Assembly: GCF_038419845.1 (NCBI RefSeq)
Contig: NZ_JBCAQT010000006.1
Span: 1 to 64,000, forward strand
Direction: 5' to 3'
Source: Marinimicrobium sp038419845
GTDB lineage: Bacteria; Pseudomonadota; Gammaproteobacteria; Pseudomonadales; Cellvibrionaceae
DNA: 64,000 bases
The translations under genes were made by a program, and so were the position numbers. Numbering within the stretch: the first letter of the stretch is position 1; the number at the start of each line of letters is the position of its first letter. This document shows positions 1 through 7,669 of the stretch, in pieces. The notes beneath the pieces are model-generated. The model was not told where the DNA came from, made no database searches, and worked only from the letters and a program-made list of their open reading frames with translations.

Positions 1-58
1 CTTAGCGCCGATGGTAGTGTGGGCCTTGCCCATGTGAGAGTAGGTCATCGTCAAGCTC
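1..58 (+). rRNA. rrf: 5S ribosomal RNA, 3' part
   Basis: The first 58 bases match the 3' half of gammaproteobacterial 5S rRNA: GCGCCGATGGTAGTGTGG, then CCCATGTGAGAGTAGGTCAT and a pseudomonad-like 3' end (CGTCAAG). The 5' half and the rest of the rRNA operon lie left of the window. A strong terminator follows at once. The exact 3' end is placed by analogy with Pseudomonas 5S and may be off by a base or two. Confidence 0.93.
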
Positions 59-69
59 CTAAATTAAGA

Positions 70-103
70 CGCCCTGTAGGTATTCCTGCAGGGCGTTTTT
101 CTT
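70..103 (+). terminator. Rho-independent terminator of the rRNA operon
   Basis: Arms 70-80 and 85-95 pair over 11 bp (one G-U) around the loop TATT and are followed by TTTTT and CTT. It lies 12 bases behind the 5S gene, so it is the terminator of the rRNA operon. Confidence 0.9.
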
Positions 104-124
104 GTGTGCCAGAAAAAACCGTAG

Positions 125-141
125 GGTGGGCTCCGCCCACC
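125..141. repeat. Short GC-rich palindrome, REP-like
   Basis: GGTGGGC and GCCCACC (7-bp arms) face each other around TCC. Short GC-rich palindromes of this look are common as dispersed intergenic repeats in gammaproteobacteria. I saw no second copy in this window, so membership of a repeat family is a guess. Confidence 0.3.
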
Positions 142-174
142 GCAATGCCCTGCCACCCTGTGATCGGAACGACG

Positions 175-202
175 TTCCAACCCCAATGTCCGGGTGTATA
201 CT
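175..202 (+). promoter_or_regulatory. Putative sigma-70 promoter of the FGGY kinase gene
   Basis: A good -10 box TATACT (197-202) lies 16 bases after a weak -35-like TTCCAA (175-180). The predicted transcript would begin near 209, which argues against the upstream ATG at 194 as the translation start. Confidence 0.45.
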
Positions 203-235
203 GTCATGAAACGCCTTTTGGGCCCTGGAGGTGCT

Positions 236-1690
236 GTGGCTGACGGTATGAACGAAGATCTGGTGCTCGCCATTGACCAGGGTGGGCAGAGCACCCGCGT
301 GGCGGTCTATACCCGGCGGGGGCGCTGTGTCCTGACTCATGCCACCACCTGTCAGACCGTGCATTTCGAGGATGGCCGCATCGAGCAGGATCCAGAGGAA
401 ATTCTGGGCGGGCTGCGGGAGAGTCTTGCCTTCGTGGCGCGGGAGCTGGGCAAGCGCTGCCGTCATCTTGTCGCCGCCGGGTTCGCCGGCCAGGGTTCGT
501 CAATGATGGCCTGGGACACCGAAACGGGAGATCCGCTGTCACCGGTGATCAGCTGGCAGGACACCCGGGGTGCGCGCTATCTGACTGACCTGCACCTCTC
601 GGAGGCCTTTGTGAAATCACGGACGGGCCTCAAAATTTCCGCGCATTATGGGGCGAGCAAGATGCGCTGGTGTCTGGACCAGCTTCCTGCGGTGCGGCAT
701 GCCGCTGACAACGGCCACCTGATGATGGGCCCCCTGGCGGGCTACCTCTTTGCCGAGCTGCTTGAGTCCGAGCGAATTGGCGTCGATCCGGGGCAGGCCC
801 AGAGAACGCTCCTCTGGTCCATTGAGGCGGGTGACTGGGATGAAGGTCTCCTCTCGGCGTTCGCGATCGAGCGGCATCAATTGCCTTACTGCCGTCGTCA
901 CGACAGTTTTTACGGACATTTGCCCCTTGGCGGCACACGTGTTCCTGTTGTCAGTGTCCAACGTGACCAGGGCGCTTCCCTCTTTGCCCGGGGACGACCG
1001 AATCCCGGGACCGCCTATGTCAATATCGGAACCGGCGCCTTCCTGCAGCGGGTGACGTCGGATCGGGCCGTCCCCGAGGGGCTGCTGCTCAGTCCGCTGT
1101 GGATTGCCGAGCACGGCAAGGAACCACCGCTCTATGCCTGGGAGGCAACGGTCAATGGCGCCGCTGCCGCGCTTCCCTGGTTGCGGGAGGAAACCGGCTT
1201 GTCCGTCTCGCCGGCTGATCTGGCGCATTCACTCAACCTCCCGCTCGATCCCGAGCGAACGATCTACCTTCTGAACGCCGAGGGCGGTCTCAGTGCTCCC
1301 TATTGGCGCATTGATCTTACCTCCGAGTTCTCGGAAGGATTGACGCCTGAAGAGAAAATCGTGGCCTGGATCGAGAGTGTGGCTTTTCAGTTGACGCTGA
1401 ATCACGAGCGGATGGCGGAGTACCTTGGCCCGCCAGACAATATGGTGGTCAGCGGCGGCCTGGGCCAGGCCGAAGGCTTGTGCCAGCGCCTGGCGAATCT
1501 GACCGGGGTGGTGGTCTACCGAACGGACAATCCGGAGGCGACTTTGAGGGGCGCGGCCTATACGGCGGCGGGAAGGCCTGAGACCTGGCCCGGCCATACC
1601 GTGGGCCAGATTTTTCATCCAGAGCCGGACCGGGGGCTCAATGCCCGGTTTGGCCGGTGGCAGCGAGCGCTCGAGCGCTGGCTTCAATAA
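236..1690 (+). CDS. FGGY-family carbohydrate kinase (glycerol kinase-like)
   Basis: Encodes about 484 residues, the usual length for FGGY sugar kinases, which phosphorylate a polyol or sugar with ATP in the cytoplasm. The N-terminal phosphate-binding loop reads LAIDQGGQSTR, close to the LAIDQGTTS of glycerol kinase. NIGTGAF in the middle and VSGGLGQ near the end fit the two actin-like lobes. GTG at 236 is preferred because GGAGG ends 4 bases upstream. ATG at 248 is possible but its Shine-Dalgarno is too far away, and ATG at 194 overlaps the putative promoter. A GlpD-like oxidase follows 22 bases downstream, so glycerol or a related polyol is the likely substrate. The DQGG loop differs from canonical GlpK, so substrate identity is an inference. 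Confidence 0.85.
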   Translation: MADGMNEDLVLAIDQGGQSTRVAVYTRRGRCVLTHATTCQTVHFEDGRIEQDPEEILGGLRESLAFVARELGKRCRHLVAAGFAGQGSSMMAWDTETGDPLSPVISWQDTRGARYLTDLHLSEAFVKSRTGLKISAHYGASKMRWCLDQLPAVRHAADNGHLMMGPLAGYLFAELLESERIGVDPGQAQRTLLWSIEAGDWDEGLLSAFAIERHQLPYCRRHDSFYGHLPLGGTRVPVVSVQRDQGASLFARGRPNPGTAYVNIGTGAFLQRVTSDRAVPEGLLLSPLWIAEHGKEPPLYAWEATVNGAAAALPWLREETGLSVSPADLAHSLNLPLDPERTIYLLNAEGGLSAPYWRIDLTSEFSEGLTPEEKIVAWIESVAFQLTLNHERMAEYLGPPDNMVVSGGLGQAEGLCQRLANLTGVVVYRTDNPEATLRGAAYTAAGRPETWPGHTVGQIFHPEPDRGLNARFGRWQRALERWLQ

Positions 1691-1712
1691 CAAAAGGCAG
1701 GTAGTCGTTGAT

Positions 1713-2876
1713 ATGTCGTATGACATGGTGATAGTGGGAGCGGGTATTCAGGGAGTGGGTGTGGCTCAGGCGGCGGTGGCGGCGGGTTACTCGGTCCTGG
1801 TGCTCGAGCAGAAGGCCGTGGCGGCTGCCACTTCCAGTCAATCATCCAAGCTGATACACGGTGGATTACGCTATCTGGAAAGCGCCCAGTTTTCGCTGGT
1901 CCGGGAGAGTCTTCAGGAGCGCGCGCTCCTTTTGGAGCTGGCGCCTGAGCTGGTGCGCCGGGTTGCGATGCATATCCCGGTGTATGGAAACACCACCCGC
2001 TCCCCGCGTCTGATTGCGACCGGGCTCTGGCTCTACCGGCTGTTGTCCGGCTTTGATGAGGATTCGGAGTTCTCGCGCCTGCATCGAAGCGAGTGGGACG
2101 CATTGGATGGCCTGCAGACCCGCGATCTGCGCGCGGTCTACCGCTATACGGAAGCGCAGACCGACGATGCGGCCCTGACACGAGCGGTGCTGCGTTCGGC
2201 CCAGTCGCTGGGGGCGGAGCTGCAAATGCCGGCCGAGCTTGTCGGCGCTGAGCACCACGCGAAAGGGGTACGTGTGACCTACCGTGGCGAGGCGAGAGAG
2301 GAAACGGTTGAGGCGCGGGTGTTGGTCAACTGCGCCGGACCCTGGGCGACCGAGGTGATAGAGCGGGTCACGCCTGCCATGAAACCACCCGAGGTTGAGC
2401 TGGTTCAGGGAAGTCATTTGTTACTCCCTCAGTCGCTCAATCACCATTTCTACCTGGAGTCGCCCAGTGATCGTCGGGCCATCTTCGCGCTCCCCTGGGA
2501 GGGCCGCCTGCTGGTCGGGACCACCGAAACCGTCCATCAGGGAGCGCCGGAGGAGGCTCGTTGTCTCGACAGCGAGCGAGACTATCTGCTCGGAGCGCTG
2601 ACGCACTATTTTCCCCGGATGACGATCCCCCGGGATCAGATAGAGAGCTTCGCGGGCTTGCGGGTATTGCCCAAAGCCGAGGATTCGGCGTTTGGCCGCT
2701 CACGTGAAGTGCTGTTTCACGCCAATAATGAGCAGGCTCCCAGGGTCCTGTCGATCATGGGGGGAAAGCTGACCACCTACCGGGCGACGGCCCAAGACGT
2801 CCTGAAACGGCTGCGGCCCTCGCTACCGGCTCGCCGGGCGGTGGCGGATACCGCAAAATTGCCACTGACGCCCTGA
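1713..2876 (+). CDS. FAD-dependent glycerol-3-phosphate dehydrogenase-like oxidoreductase, short form
   Basis: 387 residues starting MSYDMVIVGAGIQG, a Rossmann GxGxxG FAD-binding loop. It continues with SSKLIHGGLRYLE, the GlpD/DAO signature, and ends soon after IMGGKLTTYRA, the second conserved GlpD motif. Aerobic GlpD is usually about 500 residues; this protein lacks most of the C-terminal helical domain. The family oxidises glycerol-3-phosphate to dihydroxyacetone phosphate and passes electrons to quinone at the membrane. It sits 22 bases behind the FGGY kinase, so the two probably form an operon acting in sequence (phosphorylation, then oxidation). ATG at 1713 is chosen because the reading frame upstream of it overlaps the kinase end. 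Exact substrate is not proven. Confidence 0.8.
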   Translation: MSYDMVIVGAGIQGVGVAQAAVAAGYSVLVLEQKAVAAATSSQSSKLIHGGLRYLESAQFSLVRESLQERALLLELAPELVRRVAMHIPVYGNTTRSPRLIATGLWLYRLLSGFDEDSEFSRLHRSEWDALDGLQTRDLRAVYRYTEAQTDDAALTRAVLRSAQSLGAELQMPAELVGAEHHAKGVRVTYRGEAREETVEARVLVNCAGPWATEVIERVTPAMKPPEVELVQGSHLLLPQSLNHHFYLESPSDRRAIFALPWEGRLLVGTTETVHQGAPEEARCLDSERDYLLGALTHYFPRMTIPRDQIESFAGLRVLPKAEDSAFGRSREVLFHANNEQAPRVLSIMGGKLTTYRATAQDVLKRLRPSLPARRAVADTAKLPLTP

Positions 2877-2889
2877 TTTTCTCGACACC

Positions 2890-3798
2890 TCAGTCGCGCT
2901 TTTTGATCCGGACAAATTCCACCTCGTATTTTCCCGGTAGCGGCTGTGCCTGGAACAGTTTGGTCTCCGGATACTGCTCCCGGGCAATCGAGAGCAGTCG
3001 TTGCTTGTCGGCGGCGGGAATAAAAGCGCCAAAGTAGAGTGCATCCAGGTCGTTTTTTTCAAACGGCCGATCGTCGTACCAGAGATTGTCGTCGTTTTCC
3101 CGGCTGCTGGCCTGGTCAGTGGCGTTATAGAAGCAGCGCCACTCCTGCTCATCAGCCGCCATGGGGGGCTTGACCAGGAACTTTTCCGGGAAGTGCGCCT
3201 GGGCGTTCACTTTCTCGTGGTACAGAATGGCATTGATCTGCTCTTTGAAGGTGGTGATTTCCGGCCGGTTGGGGGAGTATTCCACCGCCTTGGGCGCTTT
3301 CAGCGCCGTGTACTCCCCACAATGGAATCGCAGGGCGATGCCGTGATGGTTGTCGGCAAAGCGCTGCCAGGCCGGCAGGTTGTCAGCTCTGGCCGAAAAG
3401 CAGCAGATGCGAAGCTCCCGGGTAAACCGACGCCAGTCGGCCAGCATTTCCTCTATGGACTCCTGGCGCTGGTTGACCATCCGCGAGAGTAATTCCTTGA
3501 GCACGTCCTCGGCTTCCTCCGGCGAATTGAACCGCTCCTCATCCCGCCAGCGGCGGATGACGGTGGCCAGAGGCGCATTGCTGCGCGGTGCCTCGCGGGA
3601 AAAGATCATGTTGGTCGCGTTGCGAATGGCGCCGGCGAGCAGGCTCATCGGGTCGAAGTTCAACTGCGTCTGGTGAGTCAGCTCGAACGGGTCCATCAGC
3701 AGGTGTGGGGCGCTCCAGCGCAGCCGCTGGGAGGTCAGTATTTTCTCGGCGGTGGGTGCTGAGCAGAATTTGGCCAGAGTGTCGGGATGATCGGGCAC
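2890..3798 (-). CDS. DUF2971 domain-containing protein
   Basis: About 302 residues with the DUF2971 pattern: an early LRWSAPHLLMDPFE segment, then a central FSARADNLPAWQRFADNHHG stretch (short-lived conserved core of this family) and a C-terminal YFGAFIPAADK segment. The biochemical role of DUF2971 is not established; members are scattered and often occur near defence or mobile genes, which is not the case here. GTG at 3798 is chosen because AAAGGA lies 6 bases upstream. An ATG 23 codons earlier (3867) would place coding sequence over a -10-like TATACT. The gene is convergent with the GlpD-like gene (13-base gap) and divergent from pyrB. No signal peptide or membrane segment is visible. Confidence 0.7.
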   Translation of the reverse strand: MPDHPDTLAKFCSAPTAEKILTSQRLRWSAPHLLMDPFELTHQTQLNFDPMSLLAGAIRNATNMIFSREAPRSNAPLATVIRRWRDEERFNSPEEAEDVLKELLSRMVNQRQESIEEMLADWRRFTRELRICCFSARADNLPAWQRFADNHHGIALRFHCGEYTALKAPKAVEYSPNRPEITTFKEQINAILYHEKVNAQAHFPEKFLVKPPMAADEQEWRCFYNATDQASSRENDDNLWYDDRPFEKNDLDALYFGAFIPAADKQRLLSIAREQYPETKLFQAQPLPGKYEVEFVRIKKRD

Positions 3799-3890
3799 TG
3801 AGGTTCCTTTAGGGTTGATTCGCGATCGTAATTGATCGGGAGTATAACCAAAATAGTCCACTTTCATCAGGCTATCGGCCGATTCGGCCG

Positions 3891-3919
3891 TTTTTGAATA
3901 CCTGAGGAAGGGGTATACT
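3891..3919 (+). promoter_or_regulatory. Putative pyrB promoter
   Basis: A -10 box TATACT (3914-3919) is preceded 17 bases upstream by a poor -35 (TTTTTG). The start of transcription would be near 3926, leaving a leader of about 34 bases before the GTG of pyrB. No pyrimidine attenuator-type leader is evident. Confidence 0.4.
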
Positions 3920-3959
3920 TGCCTGAATTTCCATTCAGCGCACCCTAAAGGATCTCCCT

Positions 3960-4976
3960 GTGAACTTTGCCGGCTCCCATATCCTGTCCATTCACCAGTT
4001 TGAACGCCCCGATATTGAACGTATCTTCGCTGTGGCCGATGCGATGGCCCCCTACGCGCTCAGACGCAAAGTCACCCGAGTGCTGGAAGGGGCCATTCTG
4101 GGGAACATGTTTTTCGAGCCCAGCACCCGCACGCGGATCAGCTTTGGCTGCGCGTTCAACCTGCTCGGCGGCGAAGTCCGTGAAACCACCGGCATGGAGA
4201 GTTCGGCACTGGCCAAGGGCGAGTCGCTCTATGACACGGCGCGGGTTCTGTCGGGCTTCAGCGATGTCATCTGCATGCGCCACCCGCAGTCCGGCTCGGT
4301 GGCCGAGTTTGCCGAGGCCAGCCGGGTGCCGGTCCTCAATGGGGGCGATGGCGTGAATGAACACCCGAGCCAGGCTCTGCTGGACCTCTACACCATCCGC
4401 AAGGAGATGGAGTCCCGGGGGCGGGGTGTCGACGGTCTGCGCATTGCCATGATCGGCGACCTGAAATATGGCCGCACCGTGCATTCGCTGTGCAAACTGC
4501 TGACCCTGTTTGACCGGGTGCAGATCACCCTGGTGTCCCCGAAGGAGCTGGCCATGCCCGAGGCCATTGTCGAGCAACTGCGCGAGGCGGGCCATCAGGT
4601 GGAAGTGACCGAAGATCTGCCCCACAGCATTTCCAATGTGGATATCGCCTACTCCACGCGCATTCAGGAAGAGCGCTTTGACAGCAAGGAGGAGGCGGAC
4701 CTGTACCGGGGCCGCTTCCGGCTCAATCAGGCGATTTATACCCAGTACTGTGAGCCCAACACCGTGATCATGCACCCGCTGCCGCGAGATTCACGTCAGG
4801 AGGCCAATGAGCTCGACAACGACCTGAACCAGAATCCCAACCTGGCGATTTTCCGCCAGGCCGACAATGGGGTGGTGATTCGCATGGCGCTGTTTGCGTT
4901 GGTGCTGGATGTGGTCGACCAGGTGGATGATTACGCCCGGGATGTGCACTGGTACAACTCCCTGCGTCGGGCCTGA
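3960..4976 (+). CDS. pyrB: Aspartate carbamoyltransferase catalytic subunit
   Basis: 338 residues with the carbamoyl-phosphate motif FEPSTRTRISF, the RHPQSGSV and GDGVNEHPSQALLDL motifs, GDLKYGRTVHSL and MHPLPR. These are the catalytic and substrate-binding stretches of E. coli-type PyrB. It condenses carbamoyl phosphate with aspartate in the second step of pyrimidine synthesis. Starts at GTG with AAAGGA upstream. No pyrI (regulatory subunit) and no pyrC follows; the next gene is on the other strand 40 bases away. The protein is slightly longer than E. coli PyrB (about 310 residues), the excess lying at both ends. Identification is secure. Confidence 0.95.
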   Translation: MNFAGSHILSIHQFERPDIERIFAVADAMAPYALRRKVTRVLEGAILGNMFFEPSTRTRISFGCAFNLLGGEVRETTGMESSALAKGESLYDTARVLSGFSDVICMRHPQSGSVAEFAEASRVPVLNGGDGVNEHPSQALLDLYTIRKEMESRGRGVDGLRIAMIGDLKYGRTVHSLCKLLTLFDRVQITLVSPKELAMPEAIVEQLREAGHQVEVTEDLPHSISNVDIAYSTRIQEERFDSKEEADLYRGRFRLNQAIYTQYCEPNTVIMHPLPRDSRQEANELDNDLNQNPNLAIFRQADNGVVIRMALFALVLDVVDQVDDYARDVHWYNSLRRA

Positions 4977-5016
4977 GTGCAATCGCCCGGGACTCTAGTG
5001 ACTCCGGCATTGACCG

Positions 5017-6297
5017 TCAGTCCAGCATCAACTGGACTTTGGTGCGCAATTCGCTGGCGCTGAAAGGGTGCTGCAGCCAGCCCTGGGCATTGGGGCAGTC
5101 GGCCGGGGGGAAGGCTTCGGGCTGATCGCTGTCGGTCAGAACCAGGAGCGGAGTCGCGGCGGTTTGCGGATTCCTGGCCAGCTGTCGGCACACATGGCCG
5201 TCGTTATAAAATGCCGTTTCGGCATCGGCAATGATCAGATCCGGGTAGACATTGGCCGCAATCTCCAGACATTCCTCGGGCGTATCGGCGGTCAGAATGT
5301 TGCAATGCTCCTGCAGGGGCCCGGTGGCACTGAGAAGCAGCTCGGGGCAGCGAACACCGATCAGCAGTGTCTTGTGGGCCGCGACCTCTTCAACGGTGGC
5401 CCGGTCGCGCCCATTGTGCTTGCTCTTGTACAGCGCGCGGTCCGCGCACTTGATCACCTCCTCCAGAGAGTGCCCCATCGAATGATTACAGGTGGCCCCG
5501 CCGATACTGACTGTGACCCGGTCTCCGGAGGGGGAAAAGCGGTGCTCCAGGTCAAGTTCCCGGATGGCGTCATTCAGGCACTCGGCCACCCGTTTTGCAC
5601 CGGCCCGGTCGGTGTCGGGCAGTAACGCAATGAACTCCTCGCCCCCATAGCGGCCCAGCACATCCGCCGGACGGTGCAGGCAACTTTTCAGCGCCCGGGA
5701 AATCTGTTTGAGGCAACGGTCACCCGCCGGGTGGCCGTAGTGGTCGTTGTAGGGTTTGAAGTGATCGACGTCGATCATCAGCACGCTGATCGGCGTCTGA
5801 TGCCGGATCGCCAACAACCACTGCTGCTCGGCCCTCTCGTTGAAGGTCCGGCGATTGTAAATCTGGGTCAGGCTGTCGAGCTGGCTCAGCGCCTCCAGCT
5901 CGGCATTGAGGTGACTGAGCTGATCGCGCATTTCGGCGATCCGCGCCATGGCGCGGATTTTTGCCTTGATGATGACCGGGCTGACCGGCTTGATCAGGTA
6001 GTCGTCCCCACCGGCCTCGATGCCCTCGCGATAGCTCTCGTCCTCGTTCTTGCCGGTGACAAAGATGATGGGGATCCAGTAGCCGCCCAGCCACTCGCGA
6101 ATCAGCCGGGTGGTTTCAAAGCCGTTCAGGCCGGGCATTTCCACATCCATGATGATCAGGTCGACTGGCGTGTCTTCGAGCAGCTGCAGGGCGGCCTCGC
6201 CACTGGTGGCGAGTAGCGGTGTATGCCCGGCCTCACTGATGTACTGGCTCATGGCATGGCGCAGCGTGGCGCTGTCTTCGACAAGCAAAATTTTCAT
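5017..6297 (-). CDS. Response regulator diguanylate cyclase (REC-GGDEF-degenerate REC)
   Basis: 426 residues. Residues 1-120 form a receiver with phospho-acceptor D51 and K103. Residues 130-305 form a GGDEF domain with active-site GGEEF (218-222) and an intact inhibitory I-site RPAD (209-212). Residues 310-426 look like a second receiver: an Asp (D358) sits at the phospho-acceptor position, but the N-terminal acidic pair is absent and the conserved Lys is His (H410, WLQHPF), so it is probably not a normal phospho-switch. The protein should make c-di-GMP in response to an unlinked sensor kinase. No kinase is adjacent. Convergent with pyrB. Confidence 0.88.
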   Translation of the reverse strand: MKILLVEDSATLRHAMSQYISEAGHTPLLATSGEAALQLLEDTPVDLIIMDVEMPGLNGFETTRLIREWLGGYWIPIIFVTGKNEDESYREGIEAGGDDYLIKPVSPVIIKAKIRAMARIAEMRDQLSHLNAELEALSQLDSLTQIYNRRTFNERAEQQWLLAIRHQTPISVLMIDVDHFKPYNDHYGHPAGDRCLKQISRALKSCLHRPADVLGRYGGEEFIALLPDTDRAGAKRVAECLNDAIRELDLEHRFSPSGDRVTVSIGGATCNHSMGHSLEEVIKCADRALYKSKHNGRDRATVEEVAAHKTLLIGVRCPELLLSATGPLQEHCNILTADTPEECLEIAANVYPDLIIADAETAFYNDGHVCRQLARNPQTAATPLLVLTDSDQPEAFPPADCPNAQGWLQHPFSASELRTKVQLMLD

Positions 6298-6508
6298 CGG
6301 CCGAGAGCATTCCTGTTGTTATTTCTCGTCGCCTCATCGGGGCGAGAAGATTTGACGCTAGTTTACGGATAAAACCGGGGAGGGTCGATCACTAAACGGC
6401 GGAAATCAGTGCTCCCGCACGTTTTGCCAACTGGCTTTTTGGGCCGCTTTTCGGTATGTTGTGCGGCCTTGACCCCTCCATCCTCTTATCTCTGTAAAAC
6501 TGGCACTG

Positions 6509-7666
6509 ATGAACGATTTCGACGACATTCGACCCTACCACGACAGTGAAGTGCGCCTGATTCTGGACCGGCTGTTGCGCCACCCGGAGCTGGCCGACGC
6601 GGTGGCGCGCCTGAAGTTTCCGCGCGCCGCAGGGCCCCTGGGCTGGCTGCTGCGCCCTCTGGTACAGCGGGCCATGCGCCGGCAGATGGCGGGTGTGGAG
6701 ACCGTCCTGGGCTTCCAGGAGGTGGTGAAGCACTATATGCAACGGATGATCGACGACACGACCACTTCGGTCACCCACTCGGGGCTGGACAAGCTCGACG
6801 CCAAGGGTGCCTACCTGTTCGTGAGCAATCACCGCGATATCGCCATGGATCCGGCCTTCGTCAACTGGACGCTGTATCACGCGGGTTTCAACACCCTGCG
6901 TATCGCCATCGGTGACAACCTGTTGACCAAGGATTACGTGTCGGACCTGATGCGGCTGAACAAGAGCTTCATCGTCAATCGCTCGGCCCGGGCGCCGCGT
7001 GAAAAGCTCAAGGCCGCCAAGAAGCTCTCGGCCTATATCCATCATTCCATTGCCGAAGAGAAAGCCAACATCTGGATTGCCCAGCGCGAGGGGCGCGCCA
7101 AGGATGGGAAGGATGTGACCAACTCGGCGGTGGTGGGCATGTTCAGCCTCAGCCGGCCCAAGTCCCAGCCCTTTGCCGACTACATCCGGGAGTTGAATAT
7201 TGTCCCGGTCTCCATCTCCTATGAGTGGGATCCCTGCGATCAGGCCAAGGCGCGGGAACTGCACGAACAGCGCAGCAGCGGCCAATACCAGAAGGCTGAG
7301 CACGAGGATGTCAAAAGCATTGCCACCGGCATCGCCGGCCAGAAAGGGCATGTACATGTCGCCTTTGGGGATGTACTGGAAGGGGACTTTGACAACAATG
7401 ACGAGGTGGTGGCCGAGCTGGATCGCCAGGTGGTGGAGAATTACGTGCTGCATCCGTCCAACTGTCTGGCCTGGGAACAGCTGAACGGTGAAACCCCCGC
7501 CGTGTCCTGTTCCGGGCAGGACGGGGAGAGCGCCCCCTTCGACCCGAAGAAGGTCAAAACCGCGCGGGAGCAATTCGAGGCGCGTCTGGCGGCCCTCCCG
7601 GCCGAGTATCGGCCACTGGTGCTGGAAATGTACGCCAACCCCGTGGCCGCCAAACTGGCGCGCTAG
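6509..7666 (+). CDS. 1-acyl-sn-glycerol-3-phosphate acyltransferase-like protein
   Basis: 385 residues. The N-terminal part carries an acyltransferase block: NHRDIAMDPAFVN (residues about 109-121), LNKSFIVNRSA, and IAQREGRAKDG, which correspond to PlsC motifs I-III. The family transfers acyl chains to lysophosphatidate or related acceptors at the inner membrane. Motif I is unusual: five residues, not four, separate the His and the Asp. The C-terminal third (after about residue 300) has no recognised domain. dinG starts 4 bases after the stop, so they are probably co-transcribed; a functional link is not obvious. Start ATG has only a weak Shine-Dalgarno. Confidence 0.75.
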   Translation: MNDFDDIRPYHDSEVRLILDRLLRHPELADAVARLKFPRAAGPLGWLLRPLVQRAMRRQMAGVETVLGFQEVVKHYMQRMIDDTTTSVTHSGLDKLDAKGAYLFVSNHRDIAMDPAFVNWTLYHAGFNTLRIAIGDNLLTKDYVSDLMRLNKSFIVNRSARAPREKLKAAKKLSAYIHHSIAEEKANIWIAQREGRAKDGKDVTNSAVVGMFSLSRPKSQPFADYIRELNIVPVSISYEWDPCDQAKARELHEQRSSGQYQKAEHEDVKSIATGIAGQKGHVHVAFGDVLEGDFDNNDEVVAELDRQVVENYVLHPSNCLAWEQLNGETPAVSCSGQDGESAPFDPKKVKTAREQFEARLAALPAEYRPLVLEMYANPVAAKLAR

Positions 7667-7669
7667 TTT

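Noticed and set aside
6323..6348. Terminator hairpin between the REC-GGDEF gene and the acyltransferase gene
   Set aside because: TTCTCG/CGAGAA and a partial inner stem are visible, but the two genes are divergent there, so no transcript should end at this point, and there is no U-tract.
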